Positions 1-9,604 are shown, counted from the first letter of the stretch. The stretch: 64,000 nt of DNA from Photobacterium profundum (GCF_003026285.1 NZ_PYOD01000005.1:248001-312000), one strand, 5' to 3'. Program-made: numbers and translations. Notes: a model not told the origin generated them from the sequence alone.

Positions 1-1
1 T

Positions 2-202
2 AGCTTTGCAAAATTAGGTTTAGGTATGATTGCTGATGGCACGCCTATCTTTGGTCTAACAGGATGGAAGGGTACATTTGCAGCTTTAGATACGTCAGCT
101 GCAATTTGTATCGTGTTATTACTTTTCGTAGCCATCGCTGAAGAGAAAAAAATTCGACGTGAAAAACGCATTCAAAAACAGCTAGTAACAGACGCTGCAT
201 AA
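2..202 (+). CDS. uhpT: UhpT hexose-phosphate transporter, C-terminal end (partial)
   Basis: This is the last 66 codons of a gene that begins before the window. The frame is open from base 2 and ends in TAA at 200-202. The peptide has the [13 protein letters not shown] segment, a final membrane helix and a basic tail with [11 protein letters not shown], which matches what I know of the C-terminus of E. coli UhpT, the inner-membrane antiporter that imports hexose 6-phosphate in exchange for phosphate. The uhpABC regulatory genes follow 237 bp downstream on the same strand, which supports the call. A strong hairpin terminator separates them. Here the transporter lies upstream of its regulators; in E. 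coli the order is uhpABC then uhpT. Confidence 0.85.
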   Translation, partial: SFAKLGLGMIADGTPIFGLTGWKGTFAALDTSAAICIVLLLFVAIAEEKKIRREKRIQKQLVTDAA

Positions 203-222
203 TTTGAATAATACATAGAAAG

Positions 223-249
223 AAGCCACCTATTAGGGTGGCTTTTTTG
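223..249 (+). terminator. Rho-independent terminator after uhpT
   Basis: An 8-bp stem (AAGCCACC / GGTGGCTT) with a 6-base loop is followed by a run of Ts. It ends the uhpT transcript and leaves about 190 bp for a uhpA promoter. Confidence 0.85.
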
Positions 250-439
250 TATAAGGGTATTTTTTATCTTGAATAAAATGTAACTACGAAAGATAAACAG
301 CTCCTCATGACAGTAAAGAGCAATCACAAATAAAACCGTGAAATATCATGTTGGTTGTTCTTTCGCATTTTTTCTACCTTGCTTGCGACGTAGGATGGAT
401 GTAGTTTAGCCTCCTTTTCATTTTCTTGGGTATCTTCAG

Positions 440-1048
440 ATGATCAAAGTTGCATTGGTTGATGATCACATTATTGTCCGTTCAGGATTTGCTCAACTCT
501 TATCAATGGAAGCTGATATAAATGTTGTTGGTGAGTTCGGTTCTGCTTTAGAAGCGCGCAAAGGTTTACCGGGTTCAGACGCTGATGTGTGTATTCTTGA
601 TATCTCAATGCCTGATGAAAGTGGCCTTTCATTATTAGCAGATCTTCCTTCTGGTATATCTTGCATTATGTTAAGCGTGCATGATTCAGCGGCAATTGTA
701 GAAAAAGCATTAGAGTCGGGTGCGCGAGGGTATTTAACCAAGCGATGCAGCCCTGATGAACTCATACAAGCGGTTCGAACAGTGGCGAGCGGAGGGTGTT
801 ATCTAACCCCCGATCTTACAATGAAACTGGTGACCCCCAATCGTAGTCGACAGCCTATAGAGCAACTGACAAAACGTGAACGTCAGATAAGTGAAATGCT
901 AGCACTAGGTTTAGATGTTAAAGCCGTTGCTGTTCGTCTTGGTTTAAGTCATAAAACGGTTCATGTACATCGTGCTAATGCCATGGATAAGTTGAATGTC
1001 AAAAACAATGTAGAGCTTGCGAAATGTTTCGAGAGTGAAACAGTGTAA
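440..1048 (+). CDS. uhpA: UhpA response regulator (NarL/LuxR type)
   Basis: A 202-residue two-component response regulator that should activate uhpT when phosphorylated by UhpB. The receiver domain covers about residues 1-115, with the acidic pair near D8-D9, phospho-acceptor D54 (in CILDISMP) and the conserved lysine near residue 105. A LuxR-type helix-turn-helix covers about 140-190 ([15 protein letters not shown], then the recognition helix around SHKTVHVH). The length and D54 agree with E. coli UhpA. Its TAA overlaps the ATG of the next gene by one base, so translation of the sensor kinase is probably coupled. The ribosome binding site is weak. Confidence 0.9.
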   Translation: MIKVALVDDHIIVRSGFAQLLSMEADINVVGEFGSALEARKGLPGSDADVCILDISMPDESGLSLLADLPSGISCIMLSVHDSAAIVEKALESGARGYLTKRCSPDELIQAVRTVASGGCYLTPDLTMKLVTPNRSRQPIEQLTKRERQISEMLALGLDVKAVAVRLGLSHKTVHVHRANAMDKLNVKNNVELAKCFESETV

Positions 1049-2628
1049 TGCGAAATTACGGCATAACATCTTTATGTGGTTGGTTACTGATCTCTTGTAG
1101 CTGGTTTTGCTTATGGGTGCTTTCCTATTATTTCATCATGGAACCAGAGCTTGCGATTTTACTGTTCCCTTTTGCTCTGCGCCTTGGCATCGTGTTACAT
1201 ACCCCCAAACGCTATTGGCTTGCGGTTTACGGTGCTGAATGGTGGCTTATGGTGTCATTGGCTATTTTACTCGACCAGCCGCAATGGCTATCGGTTATTG
1301 CGGCCAGTCTGATCAGTGTACCGATTACTTGGTTTGCTCAAAAATATTATTATGGTTCTCAATGGCGACGATTATGCGTTATGGGGACAGTGATTTTCTC
1401 AACGGCACTACTGAATGTACTGGTATTTAGTTCACAAATACTTAGTTTACAAATGCCTAGCTTACAGATGATGGGTGCACAAGATGCCGTATTGATCTCG
1501 GCACCATTGTATACATTATGGATGGTTTTTCTTGTCAGCGTGACTGGCGGTTTAATGTTAGTGCCAAGCTGTTATTTAATCTGGAGTTATTTGTTCCAGA
1601 AATCATGGATACCATTAACGGTCAACCTTGTATCTAAACCCATTGAGCTAAGAAGCAGACACGTGGTTATCTATGTTGTGTTGTTTGCATTAAGTATTGC
1701 AGCTCAAGTGGGGTTACCTGAAGAATTACGTCGCTTTGCGCCATTTTGTTTAGCCATTCCTATTATTTTGCTCGCTTTTCGTTACGGATGGCAAGGGGCA
1801 CTATTAGGAACATTGCTTAACAGTGTGGCTTTAATTGCCGCGCGTAGTGGCGTGAGTAATATGGAAATAACAGACCTGTTATTATCACTTTCTGCGCAAA
1901 GTTTAACGGGAATATTGTTGGGTATGGGGATTCAACGCCAACGTGAATTGAATCAAAAACTCAGGCATGAACTAAATCGTAACCACAATTTATCCCGCCA
2001 ATTAGTAAAAGCTGAAGAATCCGTGCGTCGAGATATCGCCCGAGAGTTACATGATGAAATAGGGCAGAATATTACCGCTATTCGTACCCAAGCGAGTATT
2101 TTAAAACGGGTTGAAAATACCCCGATGGGTGAAAGTTGCGCATCAACCATTGAAAGCCTGTCGTTGAATATTTATGACACCACGAAAGGGCTGTTAACGC
2201 AGCTTCGGCCTAAAACGTTAGACGACCTTGGTTTAGAAGAGGCAATTCACCAGTTAGTGCGTGAGTTAGAGTGCGAAGCAAATGGGATTTCGACAACCAT
2301 TATTTGGAATGAACCGACGGATGTTGATTTAGATTTAAGCGATGCGACCAGCGTAACACTCTATCGAATTTGCCAAGAAGCGCTAAATAATATGGTGAAA
2401 TATGCGCAAGCGACTGAAGCCAGAATCACAGTAACCTTCGAGCAAGATGTCTACTTAACCGTAAAAGATAATGGTGTGGGGTTTAAACCTGAAGAGACGT
2501 TACGTGGTTTTGGTTTACGTGGAATGAAAGAAAGGGTGCAAGCCTTAGGAGGGGAATTTACCCTTAGTAGTGATTCTGGCACCCAACAGCCCGGTACAGC
2601 ATTACATGTTGTATTACCTAAGCTCTAA
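1048..2628 (+). CDS. uhpB: UhpB sensor histidine kinase
   Basis: A 526-residue membrane sensor kinase. Residues 1-300 are a multi-helix membrane domain of the MASE1 type. A HisKA_3 dimerisation domain follows, with the phosphorylated histidine at H335 (RDIARELHDEIGQ). The HATPase domain has its N box near CQEALNNMVKYA and glycine-rich boxes near DNGVGF and GFGLRGMKERV. In the Uhp system UhpB phosphorylates UhpA when UhpC senses external glucose 6-phosphate. The gene starts inside the uhpA stop codon and is followed 65 bp later by uhpC, in the same order as in enterics. Confidence 0.9.
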   Translation: MRNYGITSLCGWLLISCSWFCLWVLSYYFIMEPELAILLFPFALRLGIVLHTPKRYWLAVYGAEWWLMVSLAILLDQPQWLSVIAASLISVPITWFAQKYYYGSQWRRLCVMGTVIFSTALLNVLVFSSQILSLQMPSLQMMGAQDAVLISAPLYTLWMVFLVSVTGGLMLVPSCYLIWSYLFQKSWIPLTVNLVSKPIELRSRHVVIYVVLFALSIAAQVGLPEELRRFAPFCLAIPIILLAFRYGWQGALLGTLLNSVALIAARSGVSNMEITDLLLSLSAQSLTGILLGMGIQRQRELNQKLRHELNRNHNLSRQLVKAEESVRRDIARELHDEIGQNITAIRTQASILKRVENTPMGESCASTIESLSLNIYDTTKGLLTQLRPKTLDDLGLEEAIHQLVRELECEANGISTTIIWNEPTDVDLDLSDATSVTLYRICQEALNNMVKYAQATEARITVTFEQDVYLTVKDNGVGFKPEETLRGFGLRGMKERVQALGGEFTLSSDSGTQQPGTALHVVLPKL

Positions 2629-2693
2629 ATCATGAACATTCAATATGTTTCTTATGACACCATTATTTACTTTTCAAATGAAGACCTGAATAT

Positions 2694-4031
2694 ATGATCG
2701 GTTTTTTAAAGTCGGAACAGCATGTACAGCCAGTGAAAGATCCAAAGCAAATCGATGAGCTTTATAAGTACTGGCGCTTTCATATTATGTTTACCATGTA
2801 TGCGGGTTATGCTTTGTTTTACTTCACTCGCAAAAGCTTTAATTACGCGATGCCAGCAATGATTGCTGATTTAGGGCTCGATAAGTCAGATATTGGCTTA
2901 ATGGGTACACTTTTTTATATTACTTACGGTGTTTCTAAGTTTCTATCTGGCATCGTGTCTGATCGGTCAAACCCACGCTATTTTATGGGCATAGGATTGG
3001 TCATGACGGGCGTTGTGAATATTCTTTTCGGCTTTTCTAGCTCTATCGTTATGTTCACCTTGCTTTGGATGATCAATGCGTGGTTTCAGGGGTGGGGCTG
3101 GCCCTCTTGTTCTAAATTGCTTACAACCTGGTATTCCCGTTCAGAGCGTGGCTTTTGGTGGTCTTTATGGAATACCGCACATAATGTAGGGGGGGCGTTA
3201 ATTCCCTTACTTGTGGGTGTTGTAACCCTGCATTACGGTTGGCGATATGGATTTATTATTCCCGGTATTTTAGCGGTTTTTGTGGGACTATTTCTCTGTT
3301 GGCGATTGCGTGATAAACCTGTGACATTGGGGTTACCGACTGTTGGGCATTGGCGTAACGATACGCTAGAGTTAGCGCAAGAAAATGAAGGGTTAGGTTT
3401 AACTAATACCGAAATATTAAAGAAATATGTCTTAAATAATAAATACATTTGGCTGCTGGCTTTTAGTTATGTTCTTGTTTATATCGTGCGAACTGCCATC
3501 AATGATTGGGGCAATCTCTATCTGACTGAGCAACACCATTACAGCCTCATCACCGCGAATGCTGCCTTGTCGTTATTTGAAGTGGGCGGTTTTGTTGGCT
3601 CTTTAGTTGCCGGTTGGGGTTCAGATAAAATATTTGACGGAAATCGTGGGCCTATGAACTTGATTTTTGCCATTGGGATCTTTTTATCGGTTGCGGCTTT
3701 GTGGTTAATGCCGATGACTGGGTTTGTGCTTCAAGCTGGATGCTTCTTTGCAATTGGCTTTTTTGTTTTCGGCCCTCAGATGTTGATTGGTATGGCTGCT
3801 GCAGAATGCTCGCATAAAGACTCTGTAGGAGCTGCTACAGGGTTTGTTGGTTTGTTTGCGTATATGGGGGCGGCTTTAGCTGGGTATCCTCTAGCGTTAA
3901 TTATGGAGCAATACCATTGGGCTGGCTTCTTTACAGTTATTTCATGCGCTGCTGCAGTGGTAGGGTTATTGTTGTTACCGTTCTTAAAAGCACAAACGTC
4001 AGATGTAAGTGCAGCGGCTATACCAAAGTAA
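2694..4031 (+). CDS. uhpC: UhpC sugar-phosphate sensor (OPA family MFS protein)
   Basis: A 445-residue, 12-helix major facilitator protein of the organophosphate:phosphate antiporter family, close to the 439 residues of E. coli UhpC. The family segment YFTRKSFNYAMPAM is near residue 45, and WGWPSC near 137 is typical of this group. UhpC binds external glucose 6-phosphate and signals to UhpB rather than acting mainly as a carrier. The position directly after uhpAB decides between UhpC and a simple transporter. The gene converges with a minus-strand gene 26 bp downstream and I see no clear terminator between them. Confidence 0.88.
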   Translation: MIGFLKSEQHVQPVKDPKQIDELYKYWRFHIMFTMYAGYALFYFTRKSFNYAMPAMIADLGLDKSDIGLMGTLFYITYGVSKFLSGIVSDRSNPRYFMGIGLVMTGVVNILFGFSSSIVMFTLLWMINAWFQGWGWPSCSKLLTTWYSRSERGFWWSLWNTAHNVGGALIPLLVGVVTLHYGWRYGFIIPGILAVFVGLFLCWRLRDKPVTLGLPTVGHWRNDTLELAQENEGLGLTNTEILKKYVLNNKYIWLLAFSYVLVYIVRTAINDWGNLYLTEQHHYSLITANAALSLFEVGGFVGSLVAGWGSDKIFDGNRGPMNLIFAIGIFLSVAALWLMPMTGFVLQAGCFFAIGFFVFGPQMLIGMAAAECSHKDSVGAATGFVGLFAYMGAALAGYPLALIMEQYHWAGFFTVISCAAAVVGLLLLPFLKAQTSDVSAAAIPK

Positions 4032-4057
4032 CCTCAAGGTGCATATAGATAGCGAGA

Positions 4058-4723
4058 TTAGCGAGAGTCTGCAATATACCGTCGAGTCAGGCCAATAAAA
4101 TCATTTATTGGCCTATCAAGTACGTCTTCTGAAATAAAAAAATCGTAACCAAGTAATTCACGGTTGTATCGCATTCTATTTGCCAGCATGGCTAATAACC
4201 CCTTCATTCTTTTACCGCTGGAAGTAATGTAATGAGTGTCATCAAAAAGCATGTCTTCGATTTCATGGGGTGGGGGCGTTAATTGCTTGTACGCTAATAT
4301 CAATAGCCCTCGCTGTTCTATCAGTATTTTACTGGCGATTCGAGGGCAAATTGTATCTAAAAATTCTTCGTAATCTTTAATCTTCACCCCCGCCCATGGC
4401 AAGGCTTGATGCCAGCCTTCTTTTGAAATAGTTGCGGGCCCTATTTCGCTAATATTCTTCCATTTTGTTACCCATCCGCCTGTTGGGCTATGGTATTGGA
4501 GATGCATAAAAGTGAGGGTGAAAGAGAGGTCGGTATCATTGGATTGTTTGATTGCAATTATAAGAAGTGTGATGCATATGATGAGAATAATGGCTATAGC
4601 GGCTCCATTAGCCTGCGGAAATAAAAACACCCCAACGCCAAGTAGAATTAATACTACAAGACTAAATATCATCAGATATGCCCCTGATTTAGGCACTGGT
4701 GGTTTTATGTATATCGTATTCAA
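4058..4723 (-). CDS. Membrane-anchored hypothetical protein (DUF2982-like)
   Basis: A 221-residue protein with two adjacent hydrophobic helices near the N-terminus (about residues 17-35 and 40-58) and a soluble C-terminal region of about 160 residues. The layout and sequence style resemble the DUF2982 family of Vibrionaceae and Shewanella, which has no known function. That assignment is from memory and unchecked. The soluble part has the segments GLLILAYKQLTPPPHEI and RRYIAD near the end. It stands alone, convergent with uhpC and divergent from the winged-helix gene at 5178. No catalytic motif is visible. Confidence 0.6.
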   Translation of the reverse strand: MNTIYIKPPVPKSGAYLMIFSLVVLILLGVGVFLFPQANGAAIAIILIICITLLIIAIKQSNDTDLSFTLTFMHLQYHSPTGGWVTKWKNISEIGPATISKEGWHQALPWAGVKIKDYEEFLDTICPRIASKILIEQRGLLILAYKQLTPPPHEIEDMLFDDTHYITSSGKRMKGLLAMLANRMRYNRELLGYDFFISEDVLDRPINDFIGLTRRYIADSR

Positions 4724-5177
4724 TCGCGTCCTCTTGTCTCTGAATCCATACGATTAAAATAACTACTTTAAATAGTATGGTGTAATCTTGGCATCTCTGC
4801 CTAATCGAACTTCAAATACATTAAAATAGTTCGATAAATAACCTCTAAAGCGAGTAACTTATGCAACAGGTCGATTAATGGATTGTACATCTGCATCATG
4901 ATTGTATTAATTAACCATTTCACAATGGTTTACCCTATTTTATTATCATTTTTACAACAGAAAAACATCACTGCTGCCTGAATGATTTTGTCACTAATTG
5001 AGCGATCTTTTTGTTAAAAGTGAGAACTTGTCTTCTATTTTTGAGTAAAGTCATACTTTGTTGTGTGTTAAACGACCGTTTGCTGGCATTCCTCGGACAT
5101 ACTTGGTATAACACGCGCTTACTTTTTCCCGCTGGAACAGTGGTGACTGAAAGTAGTGCAACGGAGTAGGAAATTTA
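4724..5177 (+). promoter_or_regulatory. 454-bp divergent intergenic region with a candidate sigma-70 promoter
   Basis: An AT-rich region between two divergent genes. An extended -10 element (TGG-TATAAC) lies at 5104-5112, giving a leader of about 60 bases to the gene at 5178, whose ribosome binding site is GGAG in ACGGAGTAGG. The -35 match is poor. I see no RNA gene, repeat or small reading frame with a good start signal here. Confidence 0.4.
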
Positions 5178-5591
5178 ATGAGAATCTCTCACAAACGTAA
5201 AGTTCAGCTTAAGTTACAAAAGCGTATTAAAGCGACTGTAGCAGTAGCAAAGCCAACAGCTGAGAAAGTTGTTGTAAAAAAAGCACCAACTGCAGAAACA
5301 GTTAAAGCAGCTGCTGCACCAGCGTCAAAAGTCGTTGAAGAGCAAAAGCCAGTTGAAGCTACAGCACCTGCTGCGGCTCAAGTGTCTTTAACTCCAAAAC
5401 AGCAGCAAGTGCTGGATATTGTTGTTAGCAATCCAGAAGGTCTAAATCCGAAAGGTATTGGCCTTCAGGCTGGCCAAGAAGATGCGAAAGCGGCTTCATG
5501 GGCAACTGGTGCGCTTAAAAAACTAGCTGAAGAAGGCTTAGTTGAGCGTATCCAATTAGCAGGTAATAAAGTGCTTTATAAAGCGGCTTAA
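5178..5591 (+). CDS. Lys/Ala-rich protein with C-terminal winged-helix-like domain
   Basis: A 137-residue basic protein in two parts. Residues 1-70 are low-complexity, rich in Lys, Ala and Val, and look disordered. Residues 75-137 resemble a small winged helix: SLTPKQQQVLDIV, then GIGLQAG, ALKKLAEEGLVERI and a wing ending KVLYKAA, as in MarR-like DNA-binding domains. It may be a histone-like or nucleoid-associated DNA-binding protein, but nothing in the sequence names a target. It is monocistronic with a strong ribosome binding site and a hairpin just after the stop. Annotation pipelines may call it MarR family; no ligand-binding or dimer domain is present. Confidence 0.6.
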   Translation: MRISHKRKVQLKLQKRIKATVAVAKPTAEKVVVKKAPTAETVKAAAAPASKVVEEQKPVEATAPAAAQVSLTPKQQQVLDIVVSNPEGLNPKGIGLQAGQEDAKAASWATGALKKLAEEGLVERIQLAGNKVLYKAA

Positions 5592-5601
5592 TTATAGCTA
5601 A

Positions 5602-5629
5602 ACCCGCTTCTTAATTTTAAGAAGTGGGT
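5602..5629 (+). terminator. Hairpin after the winged-helix gene
   Basis: A 12-bp stem (ACCCGCTTCTTA / TAAGAAGTGGGT, one G-T pair) with a 4-base loop starts 10 bases after the stop codon. The following sequence is T-rich but not a pure T run, so termination may be partial. The rest of the gap to 5912 is AT-rich and shows nothing else I can support. Confidence 0.55.
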
Positions 5630-5912
5630 GTCCTTACTCTTTTCTAACGTTTAAATTCTAATCTTTTCTTATTATTCTCATTTATGAGACTTTGGCGTAG
5701 TCCCTGATGCATTTGTCTTAATTAGCCCCTTCTATCATGCGGTTTACCTCGTTATTTCTTATTGATTAGAATTCTATTTATTTCCTTGTTTTATTGATTG
5801 ATACCCTTAGCTATGTCACAAAAATGACTATTTTTTGTCTCTCTGCTATAACTATTGATAACGAAGTGAAATTTATCAGGTATCTAGCCATGACACTCGG
5901 AGGCAATCTTTT

Positions 5913-6218
5913 ATGACAATGATAAGTGCTAGAGAATTTTCTGACTGGCTTCGTAATCGTTTTGCTGAAGATGAGCAAGGGGTATGTTTAACGCGCGATG
6001 ATATTAATCAATTGACGGGAAGGCAGAGCTTCTCGCTTGGATTTGTTCATGATATTCATTACGAGTTAATGAGACATGGCATGGCGTTTGTTACAGATAC
6101 AACACGTGAAACTTTTTATTTAGTACCTATATCAACTAAACCTTGGCGAGCACAATTAGAGACTCAGTATGAAAGGGAACTTTTTTGTAATGTGCTACCT
6201 TTAGGTAAATCTGGCTAA
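5913..6218 (+). CDS. Conserved small hypothetical protein
   Basis: A 101-residue protein I do not recognise. It has no signal peptide and no membrane segment. Residues 1-60 look alpha-helical (SAREFSDWLRNRF, then an acidic stretch and RDDINQLTGR), possibly a small helix-turn-helix fold. The C-terminus is aromatic-rich (TFYLVPISTKPWRAQL). The ribosome binding site GGAGG sits 9 bases before the ATG at 5913, favouring this start over the in-frame ATG two codons later. A bidirectional terminator follows, and the gene appears monocistronic. Confidence 0.6.
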   Translation: MTMISAREFSDWLRNRFAEDEQGVCLTRDDINQLTGRQSFSLGFVHDIHYELMRHGMAFVTDTTRETFYLVPISTKPWRAQLETQYERELFCNVLPLGKSG

Positions 6219-6284
6219 TGTGCGATGTAGCAGTCGCATCAACAAAACGATTATAATAAAGCAGTTAGGTTATTCGTAAAAATG

Positions 6285-6312
6285 TAAAAAAGGCGCTGAT
6301 TAGCGCCTTTTT
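6285..6312. terminator. Bidirectional terminator between the small gene and aspC
   Basis: The stem AGGCGCT / AGCGCCT, extended by A and T runs on its two flanks, has a 4-base GATT loop. The flanking A6 and T7 tracts let it serve both the plus-strand gene at 5913 and the minus-strand aspC. Confidence 0.85.
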
Positions 6313-6347
6313 TTATTTGCCCGATTATTTCGAGTAATAGAGAGCTC

Positions 6348-7538
6348 TTAAAGTACTGCGGCAATACCTTTACATAATGGCAGCATGTTGTTCTTTGTCA
6401 TACCAGCAACACTAATGCGGCCAGAACCAACAATGTAAATGCCAAACTCTTCTTTTAGGCGATTTACTTGGTCTTTGTTTAGACCAGAAAACGAAAACAT
6501 ACCGTTCTGACGTTCAATAAAGCTGAAGTCAGCATCAACACCACAGTCTTTTAATGTTTGAACAAAAAGCGTGCGCATTTCTTGAATACGATCGCGCATA
6601 TCAGCGACTTCTTGTTCCCACTCATTACGTAATGCTTCATCATTTAGAATCTGGGTAACAATTGCCGCACCGTGCGCCGGCGGGTTCGAGTAAATAACAC
6701 GAGCAATACTTTTCACCTGGCTAAATGCTGTTGCAGCTTGCTCTGCAGTCGTACCCACAAGAGTGAATGCGCCAACACGTTCGTTGTATAGACCGAAGTT
6801 TTTAGAGAAAGAGCTCGCGACTAATAGCTCTGAACATTGCTCGGCGAAAATACGCAGACCTTGTGCATCTTCTTCAACACCCACTGCGAAACCTTGATAT
6901 GCAAAGTCGAACATTGGCAGTAACTTTTTCTCTACACACAACGCCGCTAGTTGGTGCCACTGAGCTTCAACAGGGTCGATACCTGTTGGGTTGTGGCAGC
7001 AACCGTGTAGTAAAACGATATCGCCTTCATTTGCGTTTGCAAGATCAGCTAAAGCAGCATCAAAATCGATATCTTTAGTTTCTGCATTGTAATAAGAGTA
7101 AGAGGCCGTTTCTAATCCTGCAGCCGCGAATACACCGATGTGGTTAGCCCATGTTGGGTTACTGATCCATACTTTTACATCGCCTAGTTGGCGTTTAATA
7201 AACTCGGCAGCAACACGTAGCGCACCAGTACCACCTGGAGCTTGAGCTGTTTGAGCACGTTTGTCTGAAATAATAGTAGCGTTAGCACCAAATAATAACT
7301 GCTGAACGGCAAGACCATACTCTGCTGTTCCTGGAATGCCTAAGTACGACTTTGTCGTTTCCTTTTCCAGTAAAATAGCTTCTGCTTTTTTTACTGTAGC
7401 AAGTACTGGCGTGTTACCTGACTCGTCTTTATAGATACCTACACCCAAGTTAATTTTCTCTGGGCGAGCATCATTTTTAAACTCATCAGTTAAGCCAAGA
7501 ATAGGGTCGGCAGGCGCTGCAGTGATTTTTTCAAACAT
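6348..7538 (-). CDS. aspC: Aspartate aminotransferase (PLP, class I)
   Basis: A 396-residue enzyme, exactly the E. coli AspC length and alignable by eye from [16 protein letters not shown] to the last residues. AspC converts aspartate plus 2-oxoglutarate to oxaloacetate plus glutamate, and also acts on aromatic amino acids, in the cytoplasm. The PLP lysine is K246 in SSFSKNFGL. The substrate-binding and fold motifs [17 protein letters not shown] and YSNPPAHGA are intact. TyrB is the main alternative, but the opening residues and HGCCHNPTG are AspC-like. It is a single-gene unit with its own terminator. Confidence 0.93.
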   Translation of the reverse strand: MFEKITAAPADPILGLTDEFKNDARPEKINLGVGIYKDESGNTPVLATVKKAEAILLEKETTKSYLGIPGTAEYGLAVQQLLFGANATIISDKRAQTAQAPGGTGALRVAAEFIKRQLGDVKVWISNPTWANHIGVFAAAGLETASYSYYNAETKDIDFDAALADLANANEGDIVLLHGCCHNPTGIDPVEAQWHQLAALCVEKKLLPMFDFAYQGFAVGVEEDAQGLRIFAEQCSELLVASSFSKNFGLYNERVGAFTLVGTTAEQAATAFSQVKSIARVIYSNPPAHGAAIVTQILNDEALRNEWEQEVADMRDRIQEMRTLFVQTLKDCGVDADFSFIERQNGMFSFSGLNKDQVNRLKEEFGIYIVGSGRISVAGMTKNNMLPLCKGIAAVL

Positions 7539-8067
7539 TAGTGGTCATCCATGCTAAGAAATAATTTGTTTAGTAGTCTATTTATACCCTTTGCAGTGGA
7601 TCATTGACAAGAAATTGTAACAATTTGGCGCTAAAAAAATCTGTAGCACGCTTTAGTTAGAACTTTTACTTAACTTTTACTACATATCCTCAATATATCC
7701 CTCCATTTAAATTGTTGAAATTTTACTACTTAAGTGAGTGTTTAGTATTCATTTTGCTATAAATCCCTGCAAATGTAGTAATTTAACCAAAATAATTATA
7801 ACTGCAACTTGTTGATGTGAGTCTGATCACGGTTGGTAGGGCAACGTCTGTCATAGGATTGCATCCCGAAAGAAATCGTTCTAATGCAATGATTTTTATC
7901 ATGTTATGTATCCAAAGTATAAAAAAGCTTTGTTTACTGTTAGATCACTACTTAAGTGAATATTAAGAGTGATTAGGTTGAAAGGAATGATCCAATTCTC
8001 CTAAGTGATTTACTGAAAAGAAAAAGACGATCATTTAATAGAATTGGAATTACTTTGGGAAAGAGAA
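7539..8067 (+). promoter_or_regulatory. Intergenic region with a repeated 13-mer before the MFS gene
   Basis: This is a 529-bp divergent gap between aspC and the MFS gene. The 13-mer ACTACTTAAGTGA occurs exactly at 7725-7737 and again at 7947-7959. The second copy lies in a near-palindrome (TCACTACTTAAGTGA) about 110 bp before the MFS start. A shorter direct repeat, AACTTTTACT, is at 7661-7670 and 7672-7681. These could be regulator sites. No gene or RNA is evident. Confidence 0.35.
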
Positions 8068-9450
8068 ATGGAAAAGCCACGCCTATCTTTTTGGCAAATA
8101 TGGAATATGAGCTTTGGATTCATGGGGATTCAATTCGGTTTTGGTTTACAAAATGCCAATGTAAGCCGAATTTTCGAAACCCTTGGTGCGAGTATTGATC
8201 AAATCCCTATCTTATGGATTGCAGCACCACTTACGGGTTTACTTGTACAACCTATTATTGGTTACTTTAGTGACCGAACCTGGACACCGTTAGGGCGTCG
8301 ACGTCCATATTTCTTATTTGGTGCAATAGCGTCATCGTTAGCGCTGGTTGTTATGCCGTATTCACCCTATCTTTGGGTTGCAGCAGGTATGTTGTGGATC
8401 TTAGATGCATCAATCAATGTGTCGATGGAACCGTTCCGAGCGCTAGTCGCAGATAATCTTCCATCCGATCAGCGTACAGAAGGATTTGCGGTTCAAACCT
8501 TCTTTATCGGGGTCGGTTCTGTTATTGCGTCTGCAATGCCGTATGTGCTGAGTAACGTATTCAATGTTGCAAATACAGCACCAGTTGGTGAAGTCCCACC
8601 GTCTGTTAAAATCTCATTCATTTGTGGTGCTGTGGTGTTCCTAGGTTCTATTTTATGGACGGTTTATCGCACCAAAGAATATTCGCCTAAAGAATTAGCA
8701 GTATTCAACGGTGAAGATATTTTGGATGTGAAGATGGCATCTGAACCCGAAGAAAAAGCAAGTATGAAAGAGATTCTGACTGATCTCCGTGCTATGCCTA
8801 AAACCATGATGCAACTAGCCTTGGTGCAGTTCTTCTCTTGGTTTGCTTTGTTTGCAATGTGGATTTACACCACCTCAGCGGTAACCTCTCAAATTTTTGG
8901 TGCTACAGATAGCAGCTCTGCGCTGTATAACAAAGGTGCTGACTGGGTGGGGTTGTGTTTCGCGGCTTATAACGGTATTTCTGCGCTAGCTGCCTTTGCA
9001 CTGCCATGGCTTGCAAGACGTACAAGCCGTAAGTTTGTACATAGTCTGAGCTTAATTATTGGTGGCATCAGCTTAGCAACGGTGTCTTTAGTCGAATCAC
9101 CTAACATGTTAATGCTGAATATGGTGGGTATAGGGTTAGCGTGGGCAAGTATTCTATGTATGCCTTATGCGATTCTTGCTGGCGCGTTACCTGCTAAGAA
9201 AATGGGGTTCTACATGGGGGTATTTAACTTCTTTATCGTATTACCTCAAATTCTAGCAGCTGGTATTCTGGGCTTCTTTACTCGCTGGGCATTTAACGGT
9301 GACACCATGATGGCAATTGTCTTAGGTGGGGCATCAATGGTATTTGCAGGTATGTTGGTTGTTTTCGTGAAAGATGAAGATGAGCCCAATAAAATACCGT
9401 CAGCAACCCAGCGTAGTTCAACGCTGAAGTCGCAAGCTACAACGGCTTAG
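8068..9450 (+). CDS. MFS sugar transporter (GPH/SLC45-like)
   Basis: A 460-residue, 12-helix transporter counted from the ATG at 8068. An in-frame TTG at 8044 is open too, but family members usually begin close to KPRLSFWQIWNMSFGF, so the ATG is preferred. The segment SDRTWTPLGRRRPYFL after the second helix is the hallmark of the glycoside-pentoside-hexuronide and SLC45-like sugar carriers, which include bacterial maltose and sucrose permeases. The sugar cannot be read from sequence and no glycosidase lies nearby. It probably works as a cation symporter in the inner membrane. A 10-residue central loop around AVFNGEDILDVK separates the two halves. Confidence 0.75.
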   Translation: MEKPRLSFWQIWNMSFGFMGIQFGFGLQNANVSRIFETLGASIDQIPILWIAAPLTGLLVQPIIGYFSDRTWTPLGRRRPYFLFGAIASSLALVVMPYSPYLWVAAGMLWILDASINVSMEPFRALVADNLPSDQRTEGFAVQTFFIGVGSVIASAMPYVLSNVFNVANTAPVGEVPPSVKISFICGAVVFLGSILWTVYRTKEYSPKELAVFNGEDILDVKMASEPEEKASMKEILTDLRAMPKTMMQLALVQFFSWFALFAMWIYTTSAVTSQIFGATDSSSALYNKGADWVGLCFAAYNGISALAAFALPWLARRTSRKFVHSLSLIIGGISLATVSLVESPNMLMLNMVGIGLAWASILCMPYAILAGALPAKKMGFYMGVFNFFIVLPQILAAGILGFFTRWAFNGDTMMAIVLGGASMVFAGMLVVFVKDEDEPNKIPSATQRSSTLKSQATTA

Positions 9451-9472
9451 ATTATTTCTCTATTATACTCAA

Positions 9473-9503
9473 ACAAGCCGACGATTCGTCGGCTTGTCTA
9501 TTT
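9473..9503 (+). terminator. Terminator after the MFS gene
   Basis: An 11-bp stem (ACAAGCCGACG / CGTCGGCTTGT) with a 3-base loop is followed by a T-rich run. It directly abuts the tandem repeat that follows. Confidence 0.7.
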
Positions 9504-9558
9504 CTAAGCATCTAAGCATCTAAGCATCTAAGCATCTAAGCATCTAAGCACCTAAGCT
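9503..9558. repeat. Tandem repeat, 8-bp unit, seven copies
   Basis: The unit TCTAAGCA is repeated at 9503, 9511, 9519, 9527, 9535 and 9543 without change, and a seventh diverged copy (CCTAAGCT) is at 9551. It is non-coding, between convergent genes. Such a short perfect array is prone to slippage. Confidence 0.95.
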
Positions 9559-9604
9559 TTCAGTACGTCTTGTCCTAAAATTGTCTTGTTAGAGAAGTGT
9601 TGGC

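Noticed and set aside
9503..9558. CRISPR array
   Set aside because: The repeats are 8 bp with no spacers, a simple tandem repeat. No cas genes are present.
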